A stretch of 64,000 nt of DNA. Origin: Oscillospiraceae bacterium (GTDB taxonomy: Bacteria > Bacillota > Clostridia > Oscillospirales > Oscillospiraceae). Where the stretch lies: positions 1 through 64,000 of the forward strand of contig JAEEKA010000085.1 in NCBI GenBank assembly GCA_016282135.1, read 5' to 3'. A model generated the notes under the pieces. It made no database searches, had not been told where the DNA came from, and was given only the letters and a program-made list of their open reading frames with translations. Both the position numbers and the translations under genes were made by a program. Below, one piece after another: positions 39,195-48,997 of this stretch; the stretch's first letter is position 1; the number at the start of each line of letters is the position of its first letter.

Positions 39195-39740
39195 ATGGAC
39201 AACGGTACAAGCAGCTACCGCCGTTTTCTGGATGGCGATGATCACGCCGTCGACGAGATCATGGAGGAGTTGTTCTTCCCGCTGGTCTTTTTCATCAACC
39301 GCTATGTGCAGGACGTTCCCGCCGCGGAGGACATCGCGTTGGACGCCATGACAGAGCTGTTTGTACATCCCCGCCGCTACAACTTCAAAACCTCTCTGAA
39401 AACGTATCTGTTCATGCTGGGGAAGAGTCGGGCGCTGAATTACTGCAAGCGTCGGCGGATCCTGCCCATGGAGGAGCTGTCCGAAGCCCTCCCGGCCCAG
39501 CAGGCGGAGCTGGAGGATCGGGCCCTGGACGACGAGCGAAAGCGGGTGGTCAGCCAGGCCCTGGCCCGGCTCCCGGAAGAGATGCGGGTGGCCGTCCACC
39601 TGGTTTTCTTTGCGGAATTGAGCTATGAGGAGACGGCCCGGGTGATGAAAAAGAACCGCAAGCAGGTGGACAACCTGCTCTACCGCGCGAAGAAGGAGCT
39701 TCGCGGGATGCTCGGAGAGGAGGGCCGGCAGCTGTTATGA
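39195..39740 (+). CDS. RNA polymerase ECF-type sigma factor
   Basis: HAVDEIMEELFFPLVFFINRYVQDVPAAEDIALDAMTELF (region 2) and LPEEMRVAVHLVFFAELSYEETARVMKKNRKQVDNLLYRAKKELR (region 4). Confidence 0.92.
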   Translation: MDNGTSSYRRFLDGDDHAVDEIMEELFFPLVFFINRYVQDVPAAEDIALDAMTELFVHPRRYNFKTSLKTYLFMLGKSRALNYCKRRRILPMEELSEALPAQQAELEDRALDDERKRVVSQALARLPEEMRVAVHLVFFAELSYEETARVMKKNRKQVDNLLYRAKKELRGMLGEEGRQLL

Positions 39741-40282
39741 GAGAAATCGACGAATACACCGCGGAGCTGCGCCAGAGAATCGCCCAAAAGCTGGAGCAGC
39801 GGCGGTTGGCCCGGAAACGGCTGGCAGCCTGCGCCGCCTCTCTGGTCCTGGTGGTTGGAATCACCGCGGCAGTGCTCCTGCCGGGCCTCCGCCCCGGAAC
39901 AGACGGTCGATCGGGAGAGGCCAGGGAAAGCACGGAGGCCGCCCCCGTCAGTCTCTGCGGCGCGGAGCTCTGGCGGATGGATCAAAGCGGTCAATGGGAG
40001 CGTTCGGACAGGCAGCCCCGGGCCCCTGCGGGTTTGAGCGTCTGGATTCGCAGCGCTGACCCCCTTGCCTACGCGGAGTCGGATGGCGATTGCCCGGTGG
40101 ATGACAGTCCTGAAACTGCCAGCGAACAGGAGCCTGTCCGGATTCTGCTGACCGATGAGAACGGCATTCAGATGGAATACCTTTTTGACGGCGCGGCGTT
40201 GATCCGATTGCCGGAAAACCGGCGGGTGGCCCTGACCGACCAACAAATCAAAGAGCTGAAGTCACTGTTGTTTGAGGACTGA
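39737..40282 (+). CDS. Single-TM protein, putative anti-sigma factor
   Basis: ATGA overlap with the sigma gene; short cytosolic N-terminus, one TM (LAACAASLVLVVGITAAVLL), extracytoplasmic C-terminus. Confidence 0.6.
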   Translation: MREIDEYTAELRQRIAQKLEQRRLARKRLAACAASLVLVVGITAAVLLPGLRPGTDGRSGEARESTEAAPVSLCGAELWRMDQSGQWERSDRQPRAPAGLSVWIRSADPLAYAESDGDCPVDDSPETASEQEPVRILLTDENGIQMEYLFDGAALIRLPENRRVALTDQQIKELKSLLFED

Positions 40283-40297
40283 AAGGAGAACGTGAAC

Positions 40298-41620
40298 ATG
40301 AACGTGAAACAATGGAAGATGAAGCGAGCGCTCTGCCTGCTGCTGGCCGCTGTGCTGCTCAGCTTCGGCGGCTGCACCGCCGCCAACCAGCCCGGCTCCC
40401 CCGGCGGAACGGGCGGCTCTACCCAGCCGGCCGCCCCGGCAGTCCGGACGCGCTCCGTGGACCTGATGGCCGAGGTCAATCCCACGGCTGACACCCGGAA
40501 GACCTCCGGCATGAGCCCGGAAGCCGCCGCGGCCGCGGCGGACTTTGCCCTGCGGCTCTTCCGGGCGGGCAGCAAGGCCGGAGAAAACAGCCTGATCTCC
40601 CCCCTGTCCGTGCTCAGCGCCCTGGCGATGACCGCCAACGGGGCCAAAGGCGAGACCCTGGAGCAGATGGAACGCACCCTGGGGCTGAGCCGGGAGCAGT
40701 ACAACGAATTCTTCCGGGGCTATCTGGCCGCCCTGGGCGAGGACAGCAAAAACGCACTGCGGCTGGCCAACTCCGTCTGGTTCACCAACGATCCTCGCTT
40801 TACCGTGAATCAGGATTTTTTGCAGACCAACGCCGATTTCTACGGCGCAGGGGTCTACCAGGCTCCCTTTGACAATACGACTCTCCGAGACATCAACAAC
40901 TGGGTCAAGGAGAAAACCGCCGGAATGATCCCCGAGATTCTGGACGAGATCCCGCTGGAGGCGGTGATGTATCTGGTCAACGCCCTGGCCTTTGAGGGCA
41001 AGTGGATGACGCCGTATAACAAATATTCCGTTGCGCCGGGGGAGTTTATCGCGGCAAACGGGAACGAGCGAAGCGTGGATTTCATGTACGCCGAGGAACA
41101 CGCCTATCTGGAGGACGAAAACGCCACAGGCTTCCTCAAGTATTATGAGGGCGGGCGCTATGCCTTCGCCGCTCTGCTGCCCAGGGAGGGCGTCAGCGTG
41201 GAGCAGTACCTGGCCGCCCTGGACGGAGCCGCCCTGCGGGCCATGCTGACAAATCCCCGGCCCGAGGCAGTGCAGACCTCCCTGCCGAAGTTCGAGGCCG
41301 CCTGGTCCGGGGAACTTTCCGAGCTTTTGAAGTCCATGGGCATGACTGTCCCCTTCGACAGCAGCGCGGCGGATTTCTCCGGTCTGGGCAGCTCCACCGG
41401 CGGGAATATCTTCATCAACCGGGTGCTCCACAAGACTTTTATCTCCGTGGCGGAGCAGGGCACCCGGGCCGGCGCGGCTACCGCGGTGGAAATGACTGAC
41501 GAGGCCGTTATGGAGATAACCCGTCAGGTCTATCTGGATCGTCCCTTCGTCTATATGCTGGTTGACTGCGAGACAGGCCTTCCCTTCTTCATCGGTACCA
41601 TGCTGGATCCCGCAGGCTGA
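40298..41620 (+). CDS. Serpin family lipoprotein (serpin 2)
   Basis: Lipobox LLSFGGC; NSVWFTNDPRFTVNQDFLQTNADFYGAGVYQAPF, hinge GTRAGAATAV, LDRPFVYMLVDCETGLPFFIGTMLDP. Confidence 0.95.
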   Translation: MNVKQWKMKRALCLLLAAVLLSFGGCTAANQPGSPGGTGGSTQPAAPAVRTRSVDLMAEVNPTADTRKTSGMSPEAAAAAADFALRLFRAGSKAGENSLISPLSVLSALAMTANGAKGETLEQMERTLGLSREQYNEFFRGYLAALGEDSKNALRLANSVWFTNDPRFTVNQDFLQTNADFYGAGVYQAPFDNTTLRDINNWVKEKTAGMIPEILDEIPLEAVMYLVNALAFEGKWMTPYNKYSVAPGEFIAANGNERSVDFMYAEEHAYLEDENATGFLKYYEGGRYAFAALLPREGVSVEQYLAALDGAALRAMLTNPRPEAVQTSLPKFEAAWSGELSELLKSMGMTVPFDSSAADFSGLGSSTGGNIFINRVLHKTFISVAEQGTRAGAATAVEMTDEAVMEITRQVYLDRPFVYMLVDCETGLPFFIGTMLDPAG

Positions 41621-41635
41621 TACCTTTCCAGATAA

Positions 41636-41678
41636 ACAGACAGTCCCTTGGGAGAACCGCTCCCAAGGGACTGTCTGT
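41636..41678. terminator. Bidirectional terminator hairpin ACAGACAGTCCCTTGGGAG-aaccg-CTCCCAAGGGACTGTCTGT
   Basis: Perfect 19-bp arms between convergent genes. Confidence 0.8.
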
Positions 41679-41695
41679 CACGAACAATCAAGAAC

Positions 41696-44254
41696 TCAAA
41701 GCACCAGAAGGATCAGCAGACTGACGATCAAAAACGCCAAAACGCCCCATGCGCTCAGCGCCGTCTTTGTCCGGACGCCATTTGGGGAAATATTCCGCTC
41801 CCGGACGCCGAAGAAGAACACCACGGCGCCGAAGAGGGAGAGAATCAGCAGCAGGGCCACGTAAAGCAGCAGGCCGAACACCGCCGGCTTGGTGATGACC
41901 TCCGCCAGCTCCACCTCCCGCAGGGCCAGATTGGGCACAGCCCTCGCCGCCAGGGTCAGCAAGACGGGAAGCACCGCCGAGGACAGGGTGTTGATGAGGA
42001 TATGAAGGGCAGTGGAATACCGGAGCTTTCCGGTTTTCAGGTACACGTACCCGAACACAAGCCCCAGCAGGAAGGCATAGCAGACCTGGTTCACCGACCG
42101 GTGGAACAGGGCGAAGAACAGTGCGGAAACGATCAGCGCGGCCTTCTCCCCATAGGGCAGCAGCCGATTCAGTACGCAGCGCCGGAAGACAAATTCCTCC
42201 ATAATCGGAGCCGCGACGGCCACCACCGCCACCTGGAGTGCCGGAAACGCCGTCGTTCCCGTGTCCGCCGCCTGGAGGCCAAGCCGCCGGTAGAACAGCA
42301 CGCCGGTGATCCTTTGCAGCAGCAGGCCCACGATGTTCCCCGCGTACATGACGAAGAAGCAGGCCGGGATCAGCACCAGAAACTCCCGGAGGCGGAGGGT
42401 GCGCCGGGGGAGAATTGTCTTCTCCCGCTGCCTTCCCACCGTCAGCAAGAACACCGGTAGCCCCACCGCATAGATGGGCAGGTACAGGGCGATCAGCGGA
42501 TCCAAGTCCATCCGCGACAAAACAAACTGGGCAGCCAGGACTGCCACGGACATCAGGCTCAGCGCCAGGGCAGCTCTGGTATAGGTCTTTCCCACGGTCT
42601 TCCGCTTGGGCTCAGTGGTCCTGTCCCGGACGGCTTTCCCTTTGCAGGGGTAGAGCCACACGCCGGTCAGTCCCAGGAACATCCCGCCGAACAGCACATT
42701 CAGAATCGTAACCAGAATGAACCCTGCCGCGCTGTGACCGTAATTGATTCCGTAGCTCAACACCACGCCGTCAAAGATCAGACCCACGTACAGCAGAATG
42801 ATCTGAATCACCTGCTTGAAGCTTACGCCCACCGACGAGGGAATGGAAACGTCCGTGAACACCCCGGAGGCGCTGGCAAAGAAATCCAGCGACATGAGCA
42901 TGGGCAGATACAGCAGTCCCCGCAGCGGCGGGAAGCCGGCCGCCGCGCTGCCGATCACCAGCGGGAAAAACACGTCCAGCGCGCAGTTGCAGCTTCCGCC
43001 CAGGAGAGAGTAGAACAGCTTGGACCAGATGGGCTCTGGCTGCAGCAGGAAGGTATCCTTGCGGATGTCCTCCGTGACGGGAGACACAATGGTGCGGAAA
43101 AACACCATCACCGCCAGCACCAGGATCGGGATATAGTCAATGGGCTTATCCATGAAATGCCGGACGTAGAGTCCCCCCGCCAGAGCCGCGAAGCTGTAGG
43201 TGAGCATGGTTTTGGAGATGAAAAACCGGGAGAAACGCCGCCGGTTATGGAAGACCCGGTAGAAATATACGCTGCTTCCGATACCGTGACGGAAGCCGTC
43301 CCAGGTCACCGTCCGCTCCTTGGTGCGCATCATCAGCAGGGACGCGCCCTCGCTGTTCACAGCCTCATGCAGCAGCGAAATCTCTTGGGCGGAGCGCAGA
43401 GTCTCCTCGTAATAGTCCGCCGGCAGCTTCCGCACCGTCAGAATCAGGATCACGATCAAGGCGGCGCTCATGCCCAGCAGGCAGAGGGAGAGTCCGGTCT
43501 CTCCCTCCAGGGCGAACAGCATAGTCCCCTTGACCCAGCCCCAGACAGGAATCCATCTGGTTACCGGCGCGTTGAAAAACCGCTGGGCCGTTTGGAACAT
43601 GTCCTCGTCGCCGCCGGCTTTGTACATGCGGTAGAAGGCAAAACCCATCACCGCCAGCAGGGCAAAGATGACCCACCGCAGATTCCTGCGGAAGAAGGGG
43701 TGGCGGCTGCCCAACTCATAGATCAGAATTTTCAGCAGCGAACAGAACGCCAGGGTCAGACACCAAGCCAGCAGAATAGACAGGGTTCCGTAGACTGTTA
43801 AATCATACTTCCCGGCCAAAAACGGCAGCCGGATCGCAAGAAGCAGTCCCGCCAGAATGGGAAGCTCCAGGGTATTGGTCACCCGGAACGCCAGCACCGC
43901 CTGGGGTGACAGATCGCTGGCAAAGAGCAGATTCACGTCGGCGTGCTTGAACATGGTGGAAACACTTCGCTCTGCGCCGATGATCTGAATCACCAGCAGG
44001 CCAAGAACCATAATCCCCGCAGCCAGCTCCAGAAAATTCAACCCGCTCATGCCGGTGGCTTCGAAAATCTCCTCCAGGCTTGTGGGCAGTTCACTGTTCG
44101 ACTCGGCAAGGCGGCGCAGATACCAGCGGATGCCGTAGAAAAGGATCCCGCCAACCCCTGCCAGCCCGAGAAAGAGGTAGAATGCCCAGGTGCGGATAAA
44201 GGAGCGAATCTGATTCCAGGTGGTATGGAAAAAATAGTAGAAAAACATCCGCAT
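41696..44254 (-). CDS. ABC exporter permease fused to a C-terminal CPBP intramembrane protease domain
   Basis: N-terminal ~560 aa multi-TM permease; C-terminal PIMEEFVFRRCVLNRLLP, FFALFHRSVNQ, TALHILINT (CPBP motifs) in one 852-aa ORF. Confidence 0.85.
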   Translation of the reverse strand: MRMFFYYFFHTTWNQIRSFIRTWAFYLFLGLAGVGGILFYGIRWYLRRLAESNSELPTSLEEIFEATGMSGLNFLELAAGIMVLGLLVIQIIGAERSVSTMFKHADVNLLFASDLSPQAVLAFRVTNTLELPILAGLLLAIRLPFLAGKYDLTVYGTLSILLAWCLTLAFCSLLKILIYELGSRHPFFRRNLRWVIFALLAVMGFAFYRMYKAGGDEDMFQTAQRFFNAPVTRWIPVWGWVKGTMLFALEGETGLSLCLLGMSAALIVILILTVRKLPADYYEETLRSAQEISLLHEAVNSEGASLLMMRTKERTVTWDGFRHGIGSSVYFYRVFHNRRRFSRFFISKTMLTYSFAALAGGLYVRHFMDKPIDYIPILVLAVMVFFRTIVSPVTEDIRKDTFLLQPEPIWSKLFYSLLGGSCNCALDVFFPLVIGSAAAGFPPLRGLLYLPMLMSLDFFASASGVFTDVSIPSSVGVSFKQVIQIILLYVGLIFDGVVLSYGINYGHSAAGFILVTILNVLFGGMFLGLTGVWLYPCKGKAVRDRTTEPKRKTVGKTYTRAALALSLMSVAVLAAQFVLSRMDLDPLIALYLPIYAVGLPVFLLTVGRQREKTILPRRTLRLREFLVLIPACFFVMYAGNIVGLLLQRITGVLFYRRLGLQAADTGTTAFPALQVAVVAVAAPIMEEFVFRRCVLNRLLPYGEKAALIVSALFFALFHRSVNQVCYAFLLGLVFGYVYLKTGKLRYSTALHILINTLSSAVLPVLLTLAARAVPNLALREVELAEVITKPAVFGLLLYVALLLILSLFGAVVFFFGVRERNISPNGVRTKTALSAWGVLAFLIVSLLILLVL

Positions 44255-44266
44255 GGCCCGTTCCTC

Positions 44267-44983
44267 CTACTTCTCCGCCGCGGCGGCCTCCCCTTCCGTG
44301 GTTGCAAAAAACAACTCCTCCAGAGACGCGCCGCTGCCGCTCAGTTCCTCCCGCGTCATGGTCCTGCGGACGGTACCCCTCTGCATAATGATCGCCCGAT
44401 CCCACAGCATGTCCACGGATTCGATGATATGGGTGCTGACCAGAAGCGTGGCCCCCTGATCCCGCAGCTCCTCCATCACATGCTTCAGCTCCTTGATGGC
44501 GTGGGGGTCCAGGCCGATGAAGGGCTCGTCCAAAAGCAGAACGGTGGGCTGGGTAAAGAGGCCCAGGCAGATGCTCAGCTTCTGGGCCATGCCCTTGGAC
44601 AGGGCGGAGCCCAGCTTTTTCTTGTGCTCCGTCAGGGAAAAGCGCTCCAGAAGCGCCGCCGCCCGGGCCTCGTAATCCTGCAGCCGATAGGCTCGGGCCA
44701 CAAATTCAAAATGCTCCGAAACCGTAAGGTTCGGGTAGAAGGACGGGATCTCCGGGATATAGCCCAGCACCCGGCGGCTGGCGGGGTCGTTGTTGGGCAT
44801 GCCGTTGATCAGAATCTTCCCCTCAAAGCGCAAAAAGCCTGTAATACCCTTCATCAGGGTGGACTTTCCCGCGCCGTTGGGGCCCAGCAGCACCGTAACG
44901 CTGCCATCCGGCAGGCTGAAGCTGAGATCGTCGCAGGCAAGGGTATTGCCGTAGCGTTTGGTATAGTGAGATACTTCAAGCAT
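44267..44983 (-). CDS. ABC transporter ATP-binding protein
   Basis: LLGPNGAGKSTLMKGITG, ALSKGMAQKLSICLGLF, LLLDEPFIGLDP; overlaps the nitrilase stop by 8 nt. Confidence 0.92.
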   Translation of the reverse strand: MLEVSHYTKRYGNTLACDDLSFSLPDGSVTVLLGPNGAGKSTLMKGITGFLRFEGKILINGMPNNDPASRRVLGYIPEIPSFYPNLTVSEHFEFVARAYRLQDYEARAAALLERFSLTEHKKKLGSALSKGMAQKLSICLGLFTQPTVLLLDEPFIGLDPHAIKELKHVMEELRDQGATLLVSTHIIESVDMLWDRAIIMQRGTVRRTMTREELSGSGASLEELFFATTEGEAAAAEK

Positions 44984-45809
44984 GGTAATTCTCCCGTACT
45001 TCATAAAGATCCCTTCTTCGGTGGGCAAGAAGGGGCAGCTCCGCACGAATCTGATCCGCCAGGTCCAGATCCAGCGTCACGGTTCGGATTTCTTCCTCCG
45101 CCTCCAGCTGGGTCAGCACCCTGCCCCAGGGGTCCGTCACAATGGAATGCCCCCAGGCATTGTAGCTCGCCTCCAAATCCCGGGCAGGGGATGTCCCCAC
45201 ACAGAATACCTGATTGTCCACTGCCCGCTGGCGGAACAGAATTTCCCAGTGGGCCGGACCGGTAGTCAGATTGAAAGCGGCAGGCACCAGTACCATTTTG
45301 GCGCCCCGGTCCACCATCAGCCGGAACAGCTCCGGGAACCGGGCGTCATAGCATACGCACAGACCCATTTTGCAAAACTCTGTCTCAAAGACCGTCACGC
45401 CGCCGCCTGCCGACAGCGTCTGGGATTCCATAAAATGCTGGCCGCCGGAAATTCGGACGTCGAACAGGTGCATCTTGCGATGTCGGGCCGTCTCCTTTCC
45501 GGAACGGTCAAACACGTACGCGGTGTTATAGACCTTGCCTTCCTCCCGCTCCGCGATAGAGCCCCCGGACAGCCATATCCCGTATTCGGAGGCCAGCTCC
45601 GAGAGAAGCTGCCAGGAGGGCCCAAACCGGGGCTCGGCGAAGGAGGGGAAAAGGTCCTGCTGATAGGGCCCGTTCCAGATCTCCGGCAGGGTCACAAGAT
45701 CCGCCCCCTGCCCTGCGGCCTGCTTTACCAGGTCCCGGATATGTTCTCTGCGCTCCGCTGCGGAGCCCCGCATAAGCGCCTGAATGACTGCGACTCGTAT
45801 CTGATTCAT
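44976..45809 (-). CDS. Carbon-nitrogen hydrolase (nitrilase / omega-amidase-like)
   Basis: LVTLPEIWNGPY (E), RHRKMHLFDV (K), GLCVCYDARFPELFR (C). Confidence 0.92.
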   Translation of the reverse strand: MNQIRVAVIQALMRGSAAERREHIRDLVKQAAGQGADLVTLPEIWNGPYQQDLFPSFAEPRFGPSWQLLSELASEYGIWLSGGSIAEREEGKVYNTAYVFDRSGKETARHRKMHLFDVRISGGQHFMESQTLSAGGGVTVFETEFCKMGLCVCYDARFPELFRLMVDRGAKMVLVPAAFNLTTGPAHWEILFRQRAVDNQVFCVGTSPARDLEASYNAWGHSIVTDPWGRVLTQLEAEEEIRTVTLDLDLADQIRAELPLLAHRRRDLYEVRENYHA

Positions 45810-45851
45810 GTCGTATAATCTTGTATCCTTTCCGCCGCAGGGCAGCCGAAG

Positions 45852-47243
45852 TCAGCGGTATTTCTGCTCCGGGTGATCCGCGTAGTATTCCTTCTTGTCG
45901 GCGTACATCGCCTGATCGGCAAAGCGCATGGCGGCGCGGATGTCATCGTCGCCCCGAACCATGCAGGCGCCCACGGCAAAAACCAGACCTTCCACAGCGT
46001 TCGCCGCTTCCTTGATCTTCCTTTTCCTGTCCCGGAGGGTCGCTTCATCCATGCCGGGGGCAACTACCATAAATTCGTCGCCGCCCGCCCGGTAGATGTC
46101 ACAGCGGGGGAAGGTGGCCCGGAGAACCTCCGCCGCCTTTTTCAGGATCAGGTCGCCGGCGATGTGGCCCTCCTCGTCGTTGATCCGTTTCAGGCCGTTC
46201 AGGTCCGCGAACACAACGGCGTAGGGCGTCTGTATGACCGTCCTTCCGCTGACCACGTCGTCCACCATCAGATTCATCTTGTTTCGGTTCTGTACGCCGG
46301 TCAGGGTGTCAATGGAGCCCAGGACCTCCAGCCGCTGCAGCAGCTGGTAGTTGGAGATTTCCGAGGCCACAAAGAAGCTGGTCAGTTCCAGGGTCTCCTT
46401 GATTTTCACCGTGTTTTCGGTATTGAAATTGACGGCCCACAGATAGCCGATGGTCGCCCGGCTGTTCTTCAGGGGAAGCAGCACAAGGCTCCTGGTTCCG
46501 GCGTTCGTCAGGGATTTGTGCCACAGGGGATTGCCAGATCTCAGCCATTCCATATCCCGTTCGTCCTTGAGAATGACGCAGGTGCTGTCGCCGATGGTAT
46601 CATCCCAGGTCTGCACCACGTCATAGAAGCTCTCGTCCAGATAGGCGTCCATGGACAGCAGACCGCAGCCGGGCTTGATGGCCTCGCAAAAATTGATGCA
46701 GCTTCGGGTTTCCCGGTCCGTGAGCAGAATGCAGCACAGGTCGGAATCACAGATCTGCCGGATGTCCTCTATGATTTCCCGGAAGGTTTGACGCAGATCC
46801 TCGGAGCCCCGCAGCTTGATGCAGGTCTTCAGTACCGCGGCGGTGGTGTCCGCGGAGAGGGCCGCCCGCTTCTCCGAGTCGGCCTGGGGCGCAATATCGT
46901 AGGAATAGACGCAGTACCCCAGGTCCTCCCGATCCGATTCCAGGGGCAGCAGAAACATATTCAGCCAAAGGCCCATCTGGGGCAGCGGGACGTAGGCGTG
47001 CAGGGGCTGTCCGAGAATCGCGCAGCGATAGCAGTAATCCTCAAAGTTCTTGTTCTGGGGCAGGTATTCCCCATAGGGAGAATCCGGCACAAAGGGCCGG
47101 TGCATTACCTGAAGCATATCGTCGCAGTGGGCCTTGTTGCCCGCCGCAATCCGAATGTTCCCGTAGCCCCCGTCGGGGTACTTTTCCACGGATATCACAC
47201 AAGTCTTGGACCGATAGTCCGAGAGGATTCGATCAAAGTTCAC
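45852..47243 (-). CDS. GAF-GGDEF diguanylate cyclase
   Basis: RAGGDEFMVVAPG, YAVVFADLNGLKRINDEEGHIAGD; no RxxD at the usual I-site position. Confidence 0.9.
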   Translation of the reverse strand: MNFDRILSDYRSKTCVISVEKYPDGGYGNIRIAAGNKAHCDDMLQVMHRPFVPDSPYGEYLPQNKNFEDYCYRCAILGQPLHAYVPLPQMGLWLNMFLLPLESDREDLGYCVYSYDIAPQADSEKRAALSADTTAAVLKTCIKLRGSEDLRQTFREIIEDIRQICDSDLCCILLTDRETRSCINFCEAIKPGCGLLSMDAYLDESFYDVVQTWDDTIGDSTCVILKDERDMEWLRSGNPLWHKSLTNAGTRSLVLLPLKNSRATIGYLWAVNFNTENTVKIKETLELTSFFVASEISNYQLLQRLEVLGSIDTLTGVQNRNKMNLMVDDVVSGRTVIQTPYAVVFADLNGLKRINDEEGHIAGDLILKKAAEVLRATFPRCDIYRAGGDEFMVVAPGMDEATLRDRKRKIKEAANAVEGLVFAVGACMVRGDDDIRAAMRFADQAMYADKKEYYADHPEQKYR

Positions 47244-47490
47244 GTCTGGCTCGCCTCCCTCAAAACGCCGTATGTTTATTCGCCCTTCGACAGCTTTTCC
47301 CTGCTTATCCCGAAGGTAACGCTGCCCCTTTATTCCTTATTTTACAGGAAGCTTGGCAAACTGTCAAGGGAAAACAGCCATCCTGCATGGGGCAGGAACA
47401 CGAAAACTTATTCAGGCTGATTTCTGTTGCAATCGTTCACGATTTTTGCTATAATCCGACAAAAGGCAACTGTTATAGGAAGGAGCCGCC

Positions 47491-48984
47491 ATGCTGTTCA
47501 ATTCCGTCCCGTTTCTGCTGTTTTTCGCGGTAGTGACCGCGCTCTTTTTTGTCGTGCCCCAGCGGGCCAAGAACTATATTCTGCTGGCGGCCAGCTACGT
47601 CTTCTACATGTGGTGGAATCCCAAGCTCGTCACTCTTATCCTGTTCACCACCCTCGCTTCCTATTTTGCCTGTCTGATCATGGAGCGGTATCCCGCTCGC
47701 CGCAAGCCCACGCTGATCGCGGCGGCCGCAGTGATCTTCTCCTTTCTCTTTTTCTTCAAATACTACAACTTTTTCGCGGACGGGGCTGCCGCTCTGCTGG
47801 GACTTGCCACGGGGAAGACCTACTCCTTCCACCTGGATATCCTCCTGCCCGTGGGCATCTCCTTCTATACCTTCCAGACCTTTTCCTATGTGGCGGACGT
47901 GTATCGCGGCAAGATCGCCGCGGAACACAACGTGTTCGCCTATGCGCTGTTCGTCAGCTTCTTCCCGCAGCTTTTGGCGGGACCGATCGAACGGCCCGGC
48001 AACCTTTTGCCCCAGTTGAAGGCGGCGCACCGTTTTGACGCTGAAAACGTGATCGCCGGCGCCAAGATGATGATCGTCGGCTTTTTTGAAAAGGTGGCCG
48101 TGGCGGATATTGCGGGCGTGCTGGTCAACCGGGTGTATGAGGACATCGACAGTGCCAACGGCCTTGCGCTGGCCATGGCTACCGCGCTGTTTTCGGCGCA
48201 GATTCTGGGGGACTTCAAGGGCTACAGCGACATTGCGAAGGGCATCGCGCGAATCTACGGCATCCGTCTCACAAGCAATTTCAATCACCCCTACGGCGCC
48301 GCGTCCATCAAAGAATTCTGGAACCGCTGGCATATCACGCTCTCCACCTGGTTCCGTGACTACGTTTACTTTCCCCTGGGCGGCAGTCGGGTATCCTTTC
48401 CGCGCTGGTGCCGCAATATTCTGGTCGTGTTTCTTCTCAGCGGCCTTTGGCACGGCGCCGACCTGACCTTCGTGCTGTGGGGGCTGCTGCTGGCCCTGTA
48501 CCGCATTGCAGAACGCCTGATTACGGGCGGAAAGGAGCCTGGGGCGGAAGGCCGGGACTCGACGGCAGCCGGAGCTGCCCCGCGGCCCCGCCGCGCCGCC
48601 AGGGCGGCACGCCACGGGCTGACCCTTGTGCTGATCGCGCTGGCCTGGATGATGTTCCGCAGCAACAGCATCGCCGACGCGGGGAAGGCCTACCGTACGC
48701 TGTTTACAGACTGGCAGGTTTCCGCCGGTTTTTTTACCGCGACCTGGCAGTATTTCGATCTTTCCCTCTTCAAGCTCCTGTTCCTCACGGCAGTACTGGT
48801 GCTGTTCGCGTTCTATGAGAAATGCTTCGCATGGCTGTACCGGCCCCGGGAGGGCAAGGCGGCCGCCCTTGCCCGGGTGGGCCGCACCGCACTCTATGCC
48901 GTAATGATTTGGGCGACGATCGGCAGCTTCATTTACCTCAACGCCGCGGACGTGGAATCCGCGTTCATCTATTTCCAGTTCTGA
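47491..48984 (+). CDS. MBOAT family O-acyltransferase (AlgI/DltB-like)
   Basis: FNSVPFLLFFAVVTALFF, YYNFF, FNHPYGAASIKEFWNRWHITLSTWFRDYVYFPLGGSR, LSGLWHGADLTFVLWG. Confidence 0.95.
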   Translation: MLFNSVPFLLFFAVVTALFFVVPQRAKNYILLAASYVFYMWWNPKLVTLILFTTLASYFACLIMERYPARRKPTLIAAAAVIFSFLFFFKYYNFFADGAAALLGLATGKTYSFHLDILLPVGISFYTFQTFSYVADVYRGKIAAEHNVFAYALFVSFFPQLLAGPIERPGNLLPQLKAAHRFDAENVIAGAKMMIVGFFEKVAVADIAGVLVNRVYEDIDSANGLALAMATALFSAQILGDFKGYSDIAKGIARIYGIRLTSNFNHPYGAASIKEFWNRWHITLSTWFRDYVYFPLGGSRVSFPRWCRNILVVFLLSGLWHGADLTFVLWGLLLALYRIAERLITGGKEPGAEGRDSTAAGAAPRPRRAARAARHGLTLVLIALAWMMFRSNSIADAGKAYRTLFTDWQVSAGFFTATWQYFDLSLFKLLFLTAVLVLFAFYEKCFAWLYRPREGKAAALARVGRTALYAVMIWATIGSFIYLNAADVESAFIYFQF

Positions 48985-48997
48985 GGGGGTACGCGAC

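Noticed and set aside
43943-45265. 440-aa plus-strand ORF
   Set aside because: Antisense to the ABC ATPase and nitrilase genes
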